This document shows, in pieces, positions 1 to 13,900 of a stretch of 64,000 nucleotides of DNA. Within the stretch, counting starts at the first letter, position 1, and every line of letters begins with the position of its first letter. Source of the DNA: Diospyros lotus. Lineage: Eukaryota; Streptophyta; Magnoliopsida; Ericales; Ebenaceae. Location: positions 32,739,170 through 32,803,169 of the forward strand of contig NC_068344.1 in assembly GCF_014633365.1 (NCBI RefSeq), in the 5' to 3' direction. A program made the translations under genes and the position numbers. The notes below the pieces were generated by a model. That model searched no databases, was not told the DNA's origin, and saw nothing but the letters and a program-made list of their open reading frames with translations.

Positions 1-1244
1 TGTTTTCAAATATACTTATAAACGATTCAAGATGAATATTTTTTATTTTTTCATAGATGTATGGTTAACAAAGTCGTATTATTTTAACTTGTATTTTTCA
101 TATCTTTTCAAGAGTCAAAAGTGTATTATTCGCTAAATTATTTTAGACATAAACTCATCAATATTGACTGATTTAGTTGGTATGCCTAATCTACCGATTA
201 TTGCATAAAGATAAACACACATTAAGGACAACAATGAAAGCAACAAGGATTACAATATTATGCAAGGATTCACCTGTCACGGGGGTCAAATTATTAAGAA
301 GCCGATTGGCATCCAGTTATAGAAGCCCCAATTTGTCTTTCCCAGCGTCCATTTCTCATCGATCGGAAGACAAAATTAAGAAGGGGACTTGCAGCTAATG
401 AATGGTACATTTCAACTGCTGCCATCACTTAAGACAAATTAAGGAAGGGAAGTCTGCCACCTTCTTTCTTACATGAAGAAAGATACCATAATGCCATGCA
501 AACTGCTTTTATCTCTAAACCTTTGAAGACCTATATATCTAGATATGTTTGCAAATTACTCATATATATATACGTGAAAAATTATATACACATAACATAT
601 AAATTATATACATATATATGTATATATAGAATATAGTACCATCCTAAGGAAGTTGTGAAACCTAAAGTTTTGTTTGTGAGAGATGGGGTTAATTTGTGGG
701 AAGGAACAAACTAAAATCGAATAAACCCTATATATATATGTACATATAAAAAAGTATATCAATAAGTAATTTAATTTTTGTTGTTTCTGTGTAGAGCCCA
801 CAAGCAAAAAAAAGAAAAAGAAAAGGTTTATTTTCTTTCAATTTTCGGGATTTCTATTGAAAAACTCTAGCTACAGGCATAATCTAAAAGATTTAATAGA
901 CTGGCAGTCTTATCTGTCCAGCTGTTTTATTTTTTATGTTGCTCTAGTCAATTATGTTCTGAAGGTTTATTTTTATCTTTAATATTTTAATAGGGGTTTT
1001 GTTTTAGAAAGCATTTTGATGAATATATTGTCCTCTTTTTTAGCTTGAGCCCTTGGATATGAAGCAAATTAGAAGACGACTGCTTGAAAGATTATATATG
1101 GCAGTACATCATGTAATTGAGACGGTACCATTGAAAACACCAAATTACCTAACAATTATTAGGATATATAAAAAAAAAAACCCCAAAGCATATATAGAAC
1201 CCCCCCCCCCCCCCCCTATCTCTCACTCTCTCCCTATATATATA
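1..1244. other. Intergenic AT-rich sequence
   Basis: No gene is supported. The stretch holds AT-rich sequence with TATA-type microsatellites and a run of 17 C at 1200-1216. Short open frames here lack any family resemblance. Confidence 0.6.
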
Positions 1245-1564
1245 ATATATGGTACATAATACATATTATGAAAATTTATTGCTAAATGTTGTTTACAGTT
1301 ACATGAGTATTATTATTATTATTGATAATAAATTAACTGGTCAACATATATATTAATTTCTTATCATTTAGATTAATCAGATTGGGACTGGGTAAACTAC
1401 AAGCCATTATTCTGCACATGAGATGTTAGGTTGGATAGAGCTGAACTCCACCAAAAAACACTGCCTGGTGAGCATTAATGGATATATATATATATATATG
1501 GTACATGTTATGAAAATTTGTTGCTAAATGTTGTTTATAATTAAATGAGTTCTCTTGGTTACTT

Positions 1565-1604
<40 letters not shown>

Positions 1605-2338
1605 TAACTAGTCAACGTATATATTAATTTCTTATCATTTACATTAATTAGATTAAGACTAGGGCAAGGGTAGAGCTAAAATTTTGATTTAATGGGAGAC
1701 GAACTTAAATATAAAAAATATAATTTTAAAATTAAGATAATAATGATGATATTAAAATATATATATATATTTTTATAATTGTTCCTTACTACTTTTTATA
1801 TTTTGATAACACTGCATAATGATCTCATTATCAATTTTATTAAATATACCATTTTTAACGTACATAGTTAAACTATCATTCATCTATTAGTCTCCAATCT
1901 TATTACGTAATTGATTCTTTATAATATTTATTACAGAAAAAACTCTTTCAGCTATAGCAATAATAACTAAAAAAATTAATGCCAAAATTACAAGTTTGTA
2001 AATTAATAAGTATATTATATTTTTTTTCGTCACAATCAACTTCTAGGCAAGTTTATTGAGTTTCGTAATTCTTTAAATTTTTTTTAAAAAGACAATTTAT
2101 GAAAAGTTATTTGAACGTTTGATTTATTAATTAAAATATTATTTTTTTAAATGCTTAAAAACCCAAAAAAAATTCTGGCCAGTGGAGGCAAGCAGTTGCC
2201 CCACTAGGCCTCATGTGCCTCCGCCCCTTGACTAGGGGTAATTAAACTACTAGAAGAAGCCATTATTCTGCACATGAGATGTTAGGTTGGATAGAGCTGA
2301 ACTCCACCAAAAAACACTGCCTGGTGAGCATTAATGGA
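1245..2338. repeat. Tandem duplication split by a hAT remnant
   Basis: A unit of about 240 bp (about 1245-1482) is repeated downstream in two pieces, about 1495-1656 and 2238-2338. The last part, from the CTGCACATGAGATG motif to GAGCATTAATGGAT, is almost identical in both copies (about 1412-1483 and 2265-2338). The second copy is interrupted by a hAT-like insertion at 1665-2229. A TAA/ATA trinucleotide run at about 1567-1602 also separates the copies. Confidence 0.8.
1665..2229 (-). mobile_element. hAT-type DNA transposon remnant
   Basis: The insert is bounded by an 8-bp direct repeat, GACTAGGG (1657-1664 and 2230-2237), the target-duplication length of hAT elements. Its ends are imperfect inverted repeats (left CAAGGGTAGAG, right complement AAGGGGCGGAGG). 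On the minus strand around 1850-1960 a short frame reads AIAERVFSVINIIKNQLRN, resembling the C-terminal dimerisation region of hAT transposases; two stop codons follow at once. About 565 bp remain, so the element is internally deleted and inactive. The family call rests on duplication length, termini and this peptide. Confidence 0.75.
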
Positions 2339-3922
2339 TTAGGTTTGGTGGGTTCTCTTTCTGGTGAGTAGGCTCAACTGATCCCCTTCCATCAAGGCGA
2401 GGGAGATTGCTTGAAGTGTCAAACTAATGTACAAAATCTCTTGACCAAACCAAGTTATGTCAAGAGATTCTTATTTCACACTCAAGAACATGAAAGCCTG
2501 GACACAAAAGACACACGAATAGCCTTTTTATATATATATAGTAGCTAGCATGCAAAACAAAAATTTAGTGGGCTCCTGATGATTAATGTATATATAATTG
2601 ACGATCTAAAAATAAAATGTCTATGCACAGTAACAGACTTCATCCGTTCAAAATGATATATTTAATTTCAAGCTAAGGTTTATTCGTTTCACCTTTCCTC
2701 GAGGTTGTTTGTTTCTTTGGGCCACTTGGTTGTGTTCTCAAAGGGGTTTGTGAGTATTTGGCAGCACATTTATTTCATTATTGCCATGTTTGTCTGGTGA
2801 TTATACATGTAGTTTAATTTATCTAATTTATTTATTTTAGATCTTAGTTTATCTATTTCTCCTAATATAGTTACATTTTAAATTTTTTTCTTACTTTCTC
2901 TTTTTAATTTTCTCATATTCTAGAAATTCGAAATAATATTAACAACAAAACCATCATCATTTTTATATTATTTTTAGTCTTTGAAAACAAGTCTTGAACT
3001 AAAAGAGAAAGCAATTGAGGGGGCCCCGCGACCTGGGAATGGGGATGTAAATGGGTTCTGATTAATTTTATTTATATGTTTATTTTAATAAAATTTTAAA
3101 TAAGTTTTATATTCATTTTTATTTTAAATGAGGTTAATTATAAGACATTGAAGAATGAAGACCCATTTATATCTATCTCTAACTGTAAGCCTTGGAGAGA
3201 TATAACCTCCAAGAATAATGATTTAACCAAAGACAATATGGCTGATTAACATATTTCTTATATAAATTATTACGAGTACTTTTCTAAATCAATCTAATAA
3301 ATATATTCATTTGAACCTTTTTATTTTATAAAACAATAATAAAGTTCCAAATAACTTCTGATTTCATTTTTTTTCACATATAATGCATAAACCTAATATT
3401 ATCTAAACAATGAAATTCTATACAGGAGGAACTAGGAAGTGTTTTGTTGATATCTATGTAACAGCAAGGAAAATAATTGCTAGAATAGTTTGTTATTTTC
3501 ATAACAATATCAAATTCTCAACATTATTTTGAAAAGTTTGTGTGAAAATAAAATTGCAAGGCATTTCTTGAGTTCTCAAGCTGGAGGACCCACTGAACAT
3601 GACACTCATCCTTTTCCCCCTCTGTTCAGCAATCTTTTTTCAGTTCCTCGAAGCAAAGCACAATAATGGCCCACTGACAACAAACTTTGCAGTTTGCGCT
3701 GTTTAACATCTTTCTAATTTTCCTTTTTCAAGGCAAATTTCTCTTTACTTCCCAAGATCACAAATATATTCTATTCCCCCTCTTTCTCAAACCGTATGCA
3801 TTCTCTTTAAAATAAAGTCCCTCTCTTTTTAGCTCCATGCCCTCCAATGGCCAATCCCGAAGCAACCCGTTTCCTATTTGAAGGGATAGCCACAGATCTT
3901 GAGCGTTAGTCTGGTTTTGCTA
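2339..3922. other. Intergenic region and 5' flank of the heparanase-like gene
   Basis: No coding exon is recognised. The last 300 bases before the ATG at 3923 are pyrimidine-rich and should hold the 5' untranslated region and promoter of the downstream gene. I could not place a TATA box or transcription start with confidence. Confidence 0.5.
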
Positions 3923-6900
3923 ATGGGTTTTTGTATCTGGGCTTGTTTCTTCACTTTGAGCTTCATTTCTGTGAGCTCAGGGAGTGGGGGAAGGGCTGAA
4001 GCTGCTGAAGGCACTGTTTATATTGATGGGAACAGTCTCATTGGAAGAACAGACAGCGATTTCATCTGTGCCACCTTGGATTGGTGGCCTAGTGATAAGT
4101 GTGACTATGGGCATTGCAGCTGGGGCCATGCTTCCCTGCTCAATCTGGTAAAGCTTATTTCTGAAAACCCATTTTCCAGGAAAAACTGTGTTTGTTTCCC
4201 AGGAATTGCCGGGTTGTTTGCTGGTTCCAGCTTGTAAAGTAGGTGGTTTAAAGCCACCTACGAGCTGTGTTGCTTGGATTGTGTTTGCTGTTTTGCTTTC
4301 CCTTCTTGTTTCTTGATGCAAGGGTCATTGTTGGCTTGAGCTCTGCTCTGTTTCTGGGTGTGTCGTTTTTCTACTTATGCACTTGAGATTCATGTATGCA
4401 TTTGCACGTGCAAATTCAGATCTGGGATTAAACCATTTTTCCATCTAAGATTTCAGGCTATTAAACCATTTGACCTATTTTTTCTAGCTCAAGTTCTGCC
4501 TGAATAGTTCATGTTAAAGAGAAAAAAAAAGGGCACTTCCTAGTTTTTTCCTTTTTGGTTAGTTGCTGATGTTTTGTTTGGTCTTTCTTTTGTGCAGGAT
4601 CTCAGTAACAATATTTTGTTAAATGCTGTAAAAGGTTTGAATTGCTTTACAAAACATGTGAATAGCTTCACAGATGTCAGAATTTTTCTCGTCATAATAA
4701 ATTCTTCTGTTCTAAAAATGGCACAGCTTTTTCACCATTGAAGATTAGATTGGGCGGTACTTTGCAAGATAAGGTCATCTATCAAACTGGGGATCATAAG
4801 CAACCATGCATTCCATTTTCTAAGAATACCTCCGCATTGTTTGGTTTCAGCGGAGGGTGCCTGCCCTTGTCGAGATGGGATGAACTCAACACCTTCTTCA
4901 ATGAATCTGGGTAATTCAAATTCCAGCCATGTTCCATGTTTATCTTGAAATTTGAACATTCCATAGTTGATTAATGAATGGTTATGCATATCCAGGGCTC
5001 TAGTTATTTTTGGGCTAAATGCTCTCAATGGAAGAACCATAAAATCTGACAGTTCGGCTATAGGAGCTTGGGATCTTACAAATGCAAAATCTTTTATGGA
5101 TTATACCGTCAAGAAGGGTTACACAATCTACGGATGGGAGCTTGGTGAGAATGCTCTTCCTTGTAATATAGGGTGCCTATAATGTTTTAGATACTCTTTT
5201 GAGAACGATTTGAAAATTTCGACTATTAACCAACTAGAAGCGATATGTGAAGTCATATGAATCAAGGTTTCTTCTTTTTCACGAGCTACTCGATTCTCCT
5301 TGTGTGACAGGAAACGAATTGAGTGGAAGCGGAGTTGGGGTCAGAGTGGCGGCAGATCAATATGCCTTTGACACTATAGCTCTCCAAAACATAGTGCAAG
5401 ACATTTACAAGGACATTGAACCTAAGCCGAGAGTCATAGCACCGGGAGGGTTCTTTGATGCAACCTGGTTCAAAGAATTCATCAACAAAACAACCAACAC
5501 TTTGGATGTTGTCACTCACCACATATATAATCTTGGCCCGGGTATTTTGCTTCTGCAAAGTATGATCCATTTCGGTTTCTGAAATTAAAACCGATTAGGT
5601 TTCTAACTGACTTGCCTTTTCCGTTTCTAGGAGTGGATGAGCACCTTGTTGAGAAGATTCTCGATCCATCCTATCTCGATGGAGAGGCCAACACATTTAG
5701 CCAACTTCAGAGCACCCTCAAGAGTTCTCCAACTTCAGCAGTTGCATGGGTAGGCGAGTCAGGAGGGGCTTATAACAGTGGCCGTGATACTGTAACCAAC
5801 GCCTTTGTGTTCAGTTTCTGGTAATACGGCCTTCTCTTGTGATCAACTTCTCTCCTTTCATTTGTGTTCTTTTGCATTAGATGTAATCTTTGGCCTAACC
5901 AACAGGTATTTGGATCAACTTGGAATGGCATCGGCTTATGACACAAAAACATACTGCAGACAGACTTTGATTGGTGGAAACTATGGTCTACTCAATACTA
6001 CCACCTTCGTGCCAAATCCCGATTATTACAGGTAACTCAAAATTTAAAGATGTTAAATGTTTATATAATGGGACTCAAGCTCATGGAAAATTCTGAAACA
6101 AATTTGCAATTACATGCACACAACTGCATGAATATATCTTCTTTCCCCCTTTTTCTTTTCATTGTAATATTTTCCGGGTAGAAAACTTGGCTGCGTTCTC
6201 TTTGCTTTTTAATTTTCAGTTTTGAGTTTTGAATTCATTTTCAGTTTTCTGTTTTGGTAGTCTGTTTTTAGAAAATTGAAAACGTGTTCTCTTTCTTATT
6301 TTGAAAAATTATTTCTCAAAACAGAAAATTAAAAAACGCGTTCTCTTTCAAATTTTGAAAATAATTTTTTAATAATATTTTATTTAATAAATTTGATTAT
6401 TCAGTAAATTAAAAATATTTAATGTTTATAAATTATTAAAAAAATATCTACATTTTAAAGTTTGTGAATTTTATAATATTTTTTCCATTATACTAATAAA
6501 TATATAAATAAATAAATAAATAAATGTGTTTTGAGTTTTGAATTTGTTTTGAACGAAAACACTCAAAATAACTTTTTGTTGTTTTGAGTTTTCTTTACAA
6601 TTTATTTTTTTTTGTATTGAGAACGCGTTTTCATTATTTAAAAAAATTAAAAACTAAAAATGACTTAAAAACAACAAAGAGAACGCAACCTTCATGTTTC
6701 ACGGCTATTAAGTCCTGTTAAGCCATTTTCCATACTGCTTTCTTGCTCGCAGTGCTCTTCTTTGGCACCGGTTAATGGGAAGGAAGGTTCTATCGACTAG
6801 CTTTTCCGGGACAAAGAAGATACGCGCATATGCTCATTGCGCTAAGTATTCTGTAAGTTAGAAAAAATCTAACTACTTGATTGTGCAAAACTAGCGACAT

Positions 6901-7396
6901 TAGGTATTAAATTAGTTATAAAGGCATAGAAAGAAATGAATAATGAACTCTAGAATTCATGTATCTGATCTGACGTAACGGGATAAAGGCTTGTTATGTT
7001 ATATCTGATTAGATCTTCACATTGCAGCCAGGAATTTCATTGCTGTTGATCAACCTGGACAACTCGACGACTGTTCAGGCTAAGGTTTCCTTTAATGGTA
7101 CCCTGGCATTGCAGCACAGACACAAGTCTCATGGTCACCGGAAAAGGATGGCCCGGCTACCTCGAGTGAGTAAGAGAGGTGAAAGGACAAGAGAGGAATA
7201 CCATCTCACAGCAAAGGATGGCAATTTGCACAGCCAGGTTATGCTGCTTAATGGGAACATTTTAAGTGTAAATTCATCTGGGCATATACCTCCATTGGAG
7301 CCTGCAAGTGTAAATTCAACAGAGCCCATAACCATTGCACCATTTTCCATAGTATTTGCTCACATTCCATATGTTGTTCTCCCTGCTTGTAGATAG
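3923..7396 (+). CDS. Heparanase-like protein (GH79 endo-beta-glucuronidase family)
   Basis: Plant heparanase-like proteins are secreted or membrane-associated glycosidases acting on glucuronic-acid-containing glycans. Exons: 3923-4147, 4598-4634, 4727-4910, 4996-5144, 5311-5541, 5631-5820, 5906-6031, 6753-6852, 7028-7396. All introns are GT-AG and phases agree, giving 536 residues, the usual length for the plant family. The first 24 or so residues form a signal peptide. The mature start region ([20 protein letters not shown]) and [16 protein letters not shown] are family hallmarks. The predicted acid/base Glu is residue 201 in ELGNEL, made across the exon 4/5 junction. The predicted nucleophile is Glu 318 in [12 protein letters not shown]. 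The ATG at 3923 is chosen because it begins the hydrophobic leader; the frame further upstream has only non-ATG codons. Intron 7 carries a MITE-like insert. The gene looks intact; closest to the GUS3-type group, but I do not assign an orthologue. Confidence 0.93.
6189..6690. mobile_element. MITE-like insertion in intron 7 of the heparanase-like gene
   Basis: A 502-bp AT-rich block has inverted ends: GGCTGCGTTCTCTTTG at 6189 and, on the opposite strand from 6690, GGTTGCGTTCTCTTTG. Versions of the GCGTTCTCTTT motif recur inside it (near 6285, 6335 and 6620). There is no coding capacity. I found no clear target duplication, so the superfamily is undecided. It lies inside the intron and leaves both splice sites intact. 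Confidence 0.65.
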
Positions 7397-7494
7397 GAGG
7401 GGATAGACGGGGCCAAAGTTGGCTCTGTTTAGTGATTGATTAAATAAGGAAATAGGATACCGTGCAATTTTCTTTTTTACTTTCTGGGTGAAAC

Positions 7495-7500
7495 AATAAA
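7495..7500 (+). terminator. Candidate polyadenylation signal AATAAA
   Basis: A canonical AATAAA lies about 100 bases after the stop codon of the heparanase-like gene, a plausible distance for a plant 3' untranslated region. Confidence 0.45.
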
Positions 7501-7941
7501 ATGCAATTTTTTAAGGGCCTCCATGCATATATGTGAATTTTAATGTTCTTTGATTTTCCATTTTGCCGTTTGATTTATACTTTCATGCTAAGGAAACAGA
7601 ATAATGCCATGGCAATAGAAACAAAAGTTGCTATATATATATGTATGTCAAAAAGATTTAAGCTTTAAATGGGGCCAGAATAGGCTATTTAAATAGGTCT
7701 TGCATAGCTTTGGTGTCCAGACTAAATAAACAAGATATACAACTAATATAGATTTTTCTACAAATATACAACACAATTTTCCATGAAAATGCTTCAAAAA
7801 CAAAACTGTGGTTAGTGGAAGAGACAGCTGCAGCTTGACAATTGTTGCAAGAAATCCAAGTTAGTGGTGCAGTTGATGAAATCTCCCCTTATATGATGCT
7901 TCAATCAGGATAATCAATGTAAATCTAGGCTACAAGGTCAA

Positions 7942-10900
7942 TCAATCTTCCTCGGTAAAGTTTTGAGGCTTGCTGCTAGCGAATGCCAACCATACGATGG
8001 TGCCAGTAAGGTAGAAGACGATTGATGGTGCAAATAGCGACAACTACAGGAAGGGTAAATAATTAATAGCAAGAACTGTTGGGATAAGAATACCCAATAA
8101 GGCAACGGTGGTCCTTGGAGAGGCAACAGAGGGAACTTACACTCCAAGAATTAGTTGAATCAAGAAGATAGCCTGTAAGAGCAACACCTACAATTCCAGG
8201 TACAGCCCCCACAGTATTTGTTATACCCTGAGAAAAATTCAAGAAAATATCATAGGATCCACCCACTTTACAACAGTGAAGTGACACTTATTTCCCATAA
8301 GCAGCAACTTATTTCCATACTTTCAACACAAATATCATGTCTTAATTATATTATAAGCGAGATCGACTATATAAATTTTAGTTAGTTATCGACTGTCTAA
8401 TGCAACCCACCTTTATTTATACCGCCTTAGGACTGGCTTTAAAGATACATGGTTCAATATTAAAACAAATGAGCCACTCCTAATCCTATTTATATACCAA
8501 CATACAAAGCCTTTGTCCTAATATGTGAGGTTGATTATATACATTTTTTTGGTATTTTTATTTATGATTTTACCTTATGTAAGACTTGTATAATTAATAT
8601 CCATTTTATTTTTTTCTTTTGAGGGCTATTCCCGAGGTCCAATGGCCTAGAAAGGAAGAGGCGCCAATGTAATCATGCAGTTGTGGCAGTTATTCTCATC
8701 CATACCACTGCAGGGTAGTCCGCCACTCTGCATTTAATAAATGCATGATGTAACGCACCTAAAGCTAGTAATAGCAAAACTAAAACCGAAACAGAAAATT
8801 AAAGCAAAATTGAAAATGCAAAAGCTTGACAGTTGACACTGTCTATCATGGTCCAAGTACCACAGACGACAGGCCATCCAGAAAACTGAAACTACACTGA
8901 TGCAGAATATGGTTGCATTTAGAGACGAGCTTTAAATGTTGATGACAATATTTCCGGCTAAAGACCCAGTGGTTTGGATTTTTCTTTCTTTTTATCTTCA
9001 TGGATATCTACGGGGCAAGTCTCTAACAATAACTTTAAAGTGTTGCAATTGGAGGATTACGATTTTGAGTTGTGGAGACAGTCTTTTAGCAAAATAGAGA
9101 AGAAAAGACTATATACAAATACAATCCTCTCTTGACTCACACAATATAGAGTCTCGTACACTTCTAACATCTTTTTTCTATGTAAAGAAATATTTGAATT
9201 TTTGAAGTTTACATACCAAAAGTATGCTTGCATATTCAGGTGAAATATCTTGATGAGTGCAGTATAGTCCTGCATCACCATTGGTGAGATTAGCAGCATT
9301 CGGAAGATGGAGAAAATATAAAATGTGTATTTGCACCAAAATTTCATTGGCTCAATACCTGACAAGGCAAAGCTTGATAGTGCTAAGCCACTAGTGAGGA
9401 TCGCCACAACTTCCCATGGAGGCAATCCCAAATCCAAAGAGGAAAGGATCATGCAAGTTGCAGGAGACAAAAAGGCAACTGTCTGGCAAAGTTTCCTCAC
9501 CTAAGAAGTTATCAATGAGAAAAATCATTAAATGGAAATGCAGGTCTCTTCCTAAAAGTTCATGCAGATTATTATTTAATGCTTAACTGGGAGAAGCTAT
9601 GGAAGTTGACAGAATAAACTTGTTCTAGAAACGCAATGAAGATAGATGGTGTAACCATTTAAGGTACCCATGATTATCTTGCTAGTTTAACAAAGCTTAT
9701 AACTAAATGAAACATTTGACCTTTCCGGATAGCAGTCATAATTATATGATCTTAGTTTTCACCAACTGGATTGCCCTCTGGCTTCCTTTAGATTATAAAT
9801 TTTTTGTCGTGATAACAACGGCGATTACTAGTTTTAAATTAGGGTAGATTCACCCAGACATCTTGTGATTTGAGTTATTTTTACAAACACTCCTTGTAGT
9901 TTAATTTTCATATTTCGTGTCCTCATGGTTTGTTTCTTTCAACAAGTGTCGTAAGATAAACATATTTTTTACTTAATTGAAAGGGTTCTTTTAAAAAGAC
10001 TTGTAAAAAAACCTGAAATACTTAAAAAAGCCATGCAATGTTTGTAAAAATGACTAAACCAAATGAGGTTGGAGTAAAATTTACCTTTTAAGTTATAATG
10101 TGAAATTCTAAACCTACATCCAGTAACAAGGTATGCCATATTTCATCAATCAGAAGACCTCAACATCAGCTTCTTTATTTTCTTTCTATTCAAGATTTCA
10201 TCAATCTACACGGTTTGTTATATCAGAAGAGTGAAAGAAAAGAAAAGAAAAGAAAACAGTTGTCATCAAAGAGATAATTCATTCTTGTATTGACATTTAG
10301 ATTTGACATAGAAACCAACATTTTGTTGAGAAGTCATCATTCTTTTAATATAAGAATCATATTTCAGGAAACAATGAGAGTAGCTTTCTTAATGTTTTTT
10401 TTTCTCTTCCTTTCCGCATTTAGAATACTCATCCTCCTTACCACAGTTGTTTCAACTCCTCTGGCAATCAAATTGTCTGCTAACTGTGATGCAATGCCGG
10501 TAACGAAAATAGAAGCCAATGGAGGAAGCACAGAGACCTAAAAACAATATGAAATAAATCAAAATAATTGATTAGATCACATCATGCTTTATATTGGAGC
10601 AATCTACTCAAACATCGGCAGTCAAAAGTTGAGGAATTCAAAGCAAAGAACACAAGCACACTACAATGGTGATCCCTTTTCCTTTCCCCCAATAAGAAAA
10701 GGTGCTTGGACATTGGAATTCCTTCATTTTTCTTTTTTTTACAGATTTTCCAAAAATACTAGCCTAGCGATCATTGTGATTTGTGAGCTCTTTATTCAAG
10801 TCAAAAGATGAGCCATGGAAGATTCATTCTTCCTCCGAATAAAGAATGAGATAAAGGATCAGAAAACGAGATATTATAAACTTACCCATGCAGCTTCCGT

Positions 10901-13900
10901 CAAATTAAGGTTCAGCTCCTCACTGTATGAGTAAATTGAAAAATCAATATTTTCCACTGTAAAAATATATAAGAAACATAGGGATGCAGACACTATGCTT
11001 AATTTTGTAAATTGAAAATCAAGGTGAGAAAAAAACAGAAAAGAGAAAACGCAAAGTAAACATTGGTTTGTCCAGGTAAGAGAGTATTTTTGGAATATAT
11101 TAATTGGCAAATAGCCACCTGACTCTGACCGTGTTCAAGTGATAAGACATTGCAGAAATATATGCAGGTGCAGTCACAACCTTTTTGGACTCTGCTGCCT
11201 GCTTGCATTAACTCCATAAACACGAAATCATGTGAGAATTTTTGTTGATATCATCATCACAACCCTTAATAGGTGAGGTCAGCTATAGAGATAATAGCTC
11301 TTCAATTATCCATATCCATGACCATATCTTTTATAAGGGCATTCTATCCCCTATCATAACTATGAGTTTCCCACTAAGCTTGGTCTTCCTCTACCTTGTT
11401 GCTCTAATCTTGTTCCATTCCATCCACCCTCAGGTGTAATTTGGTCTTTTTCTCGTATATTTAAATCATGCTAATCATATGTAGTGAATATTAACTTTAA
11501 TAAGAGCCACTACAGCCTTATTACATATAGGCACCACAAGCTGCTTGTCTGTTCTGTTGATATGAAATAAAAATTTTCAAAAGATTTTTCACTCCATTTA
11601 ACTTGACTATGACTTGCAGCAGAACTAAGAGACCTTTGAAGTAAGATAATTTTGGGCCATTTTCACTACGGTTTTGGAAGATGACATACTTTACCTTTTA
11701 GTTCTTGATTATTGCATCTATTGTCTAGATCATCTAAATTTGGCAAGCATTTTAGAAGTAAGTTAATCTTTTCCTTCATCTTGTTTGACTATTAACTCAG
11801 ACATATGCATTTTTTGTATTTGTTTCATATATAATTCATTTCTACAGAATAAAACTCACTGCCTCTCTTTAAATTATCTGAATGCTACGGGAAAGTAGCC
11901 AGCACATTCTGAACTCTATCAATTAATCCAAATATATGAGTTATAAACAATTCTAACATTAGATTAGAGAACTTGATAAATATAAATACCAAGTAGATTA
12001 TCTCATGAAAACGTGAATAGAAACATAATATTAAGAAAAAGAACTAACATAAAATAATCTAAAAAAGATCAAAAGAAGTCCATGCATTATAAATGCGTAA
12101 TTTAGTAGTGTCTTACGGAAGAGAAAGGAACTAATTCATTTACTATACAGCATTAAGACTTTCTGAAAGTGCTAACCTACAGTTGAATTACCAACTGGAA
12201 AAACTTAAATAGCTAATAGTGCAAAAGATACCTGAAATTGAATGTCCTTAGCCAAAAAAAATGAAAAAGATACCTAAAATAAGTAGGAAGCCAAGACAGA
12301 CAAGTATAGTGACCCCAACTACCACAAAAATGAGTATATATCATCGCCCATACAGCTTCACTTTTGAAAAAAGCCTTCCACGGTACATCCTATGAATAAA
12401 AATAAGAGAGAACAAGAAGCGTCAATAAACTAAAACTTATCTCAATAATTTTTTATAACTTTCTAATTATGCAGCCAAATCTCACAAATTTTAGCACAAA
12501 GAAATCATTCAAGGACAAAGAAAAGAAACCCAACAGAAAGGGGGAAAAAAAAAAAAACAACTATCAATTGATGAACCATGTAAGATGATGGCAATGAAAA
12601 ATGAAACAGAAACGTACTTCCATGATGAGGCAAAATAGATGGTTCGCTTGTTTCAGAACTAGTTTTCATCCATGTTAGATAAATTATCGTTCTCATATGT
12701 GAAGAATTTGTTTCAGGAAAACTTTCTGATCAAGTGCATGAGTCAGATAGATTTTCAATGTCCCCAGTTAAACAAGAAAGCTTACATAAGCAACAAAGTA
12801 AAAATAATAATAACAACAACCATGCATACAAGATATAACCACCTTGCACAGTTATCCAGTCTTTGCTTTATGATATTAAAATTACTTATGGAATTCTGTG
12901 TCAATTTTGGAAAGTATACTTTGGCCGTATCAAGACCTGCGTGTCATTCCAACTTTGCAGCTATGTTTCTACCAGACAGATTTTACACTGCTAGTTATTT
13001 GAGGCACTGCACAACTGTAGTCATTACTTCTGATGAATCATGCTGACTAGTCAAAAATTTGATTCTCTTTCAAAATCTGTCTAAACTGTTTGAGAAATAG
13101 ATAATTGATAAACTATACTGTATATGAGAGATAAGAGATAAAATTAAAACAGGCAACATACATTGATTGAGACAGCCAACTCCTGAAAAGAAGTCTTCAC
13201 TGGTTTCTTCCCAGAGATAGACTGAAACGCTGTGAAATTTGGAAATACATCTATGACTTTATGATAAAGAAGATCTAGTTCTACACTCCAGCTATTAAGT
13301 AATACCATGTAATGAAAATCATTTAGACACATGCCTGGGAAAGTTGATACATATAGCATAATATCTGTCATTTAATGCAGCAGCCTGATAAACGTTAACA
13401 TGACAGTCTCAATTAAGGCTTCTACTAACATAAAAAATGTGCAAAAGAATTGACTTTTACATTCAATGAAAAATAGAAGCACTGCCCTTGCCAAGACAAT
13501 GACATCAAATGATACATAACAAATTAGCTGCAATTCCCTTCTTGAATCACAATTAGCTGCTTTCAGATGGGAAATTAACAGTTTTTTCTAGTTCGCCATC
13601 AGATTACTGATGTTTGCATAACAATCTTAGCCATTAAATACTACAGAAAAATGCCGGGCCCAAATGAAAAAGTAAAGGTAGGAGCTAGCTGTCACCAGGC
13701 AAGATGTGCTTCAACAGAGATGTAAAATGATCTCTAAGAGTTATTCATAGCATCTCAAAGTACTTACTGGTTAAATTACATTAGAAGCAGGGTCTGAGCA
13801 TCATGGTTAATAAAAAGAGTTAGATGCAGCAAAAAAGGGGTGATAACACTCCTTTCAGAAGGCTTCCACTCTACAAAGTGCATCATGGTTCATGATGCAG

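Noticed and set aside
3899..3922. Upstream start for the heparanase-like protein
   Set aside because: The extension begins with TTG; the first ATG in frame is 3923 and it opens a normal signal peptide.
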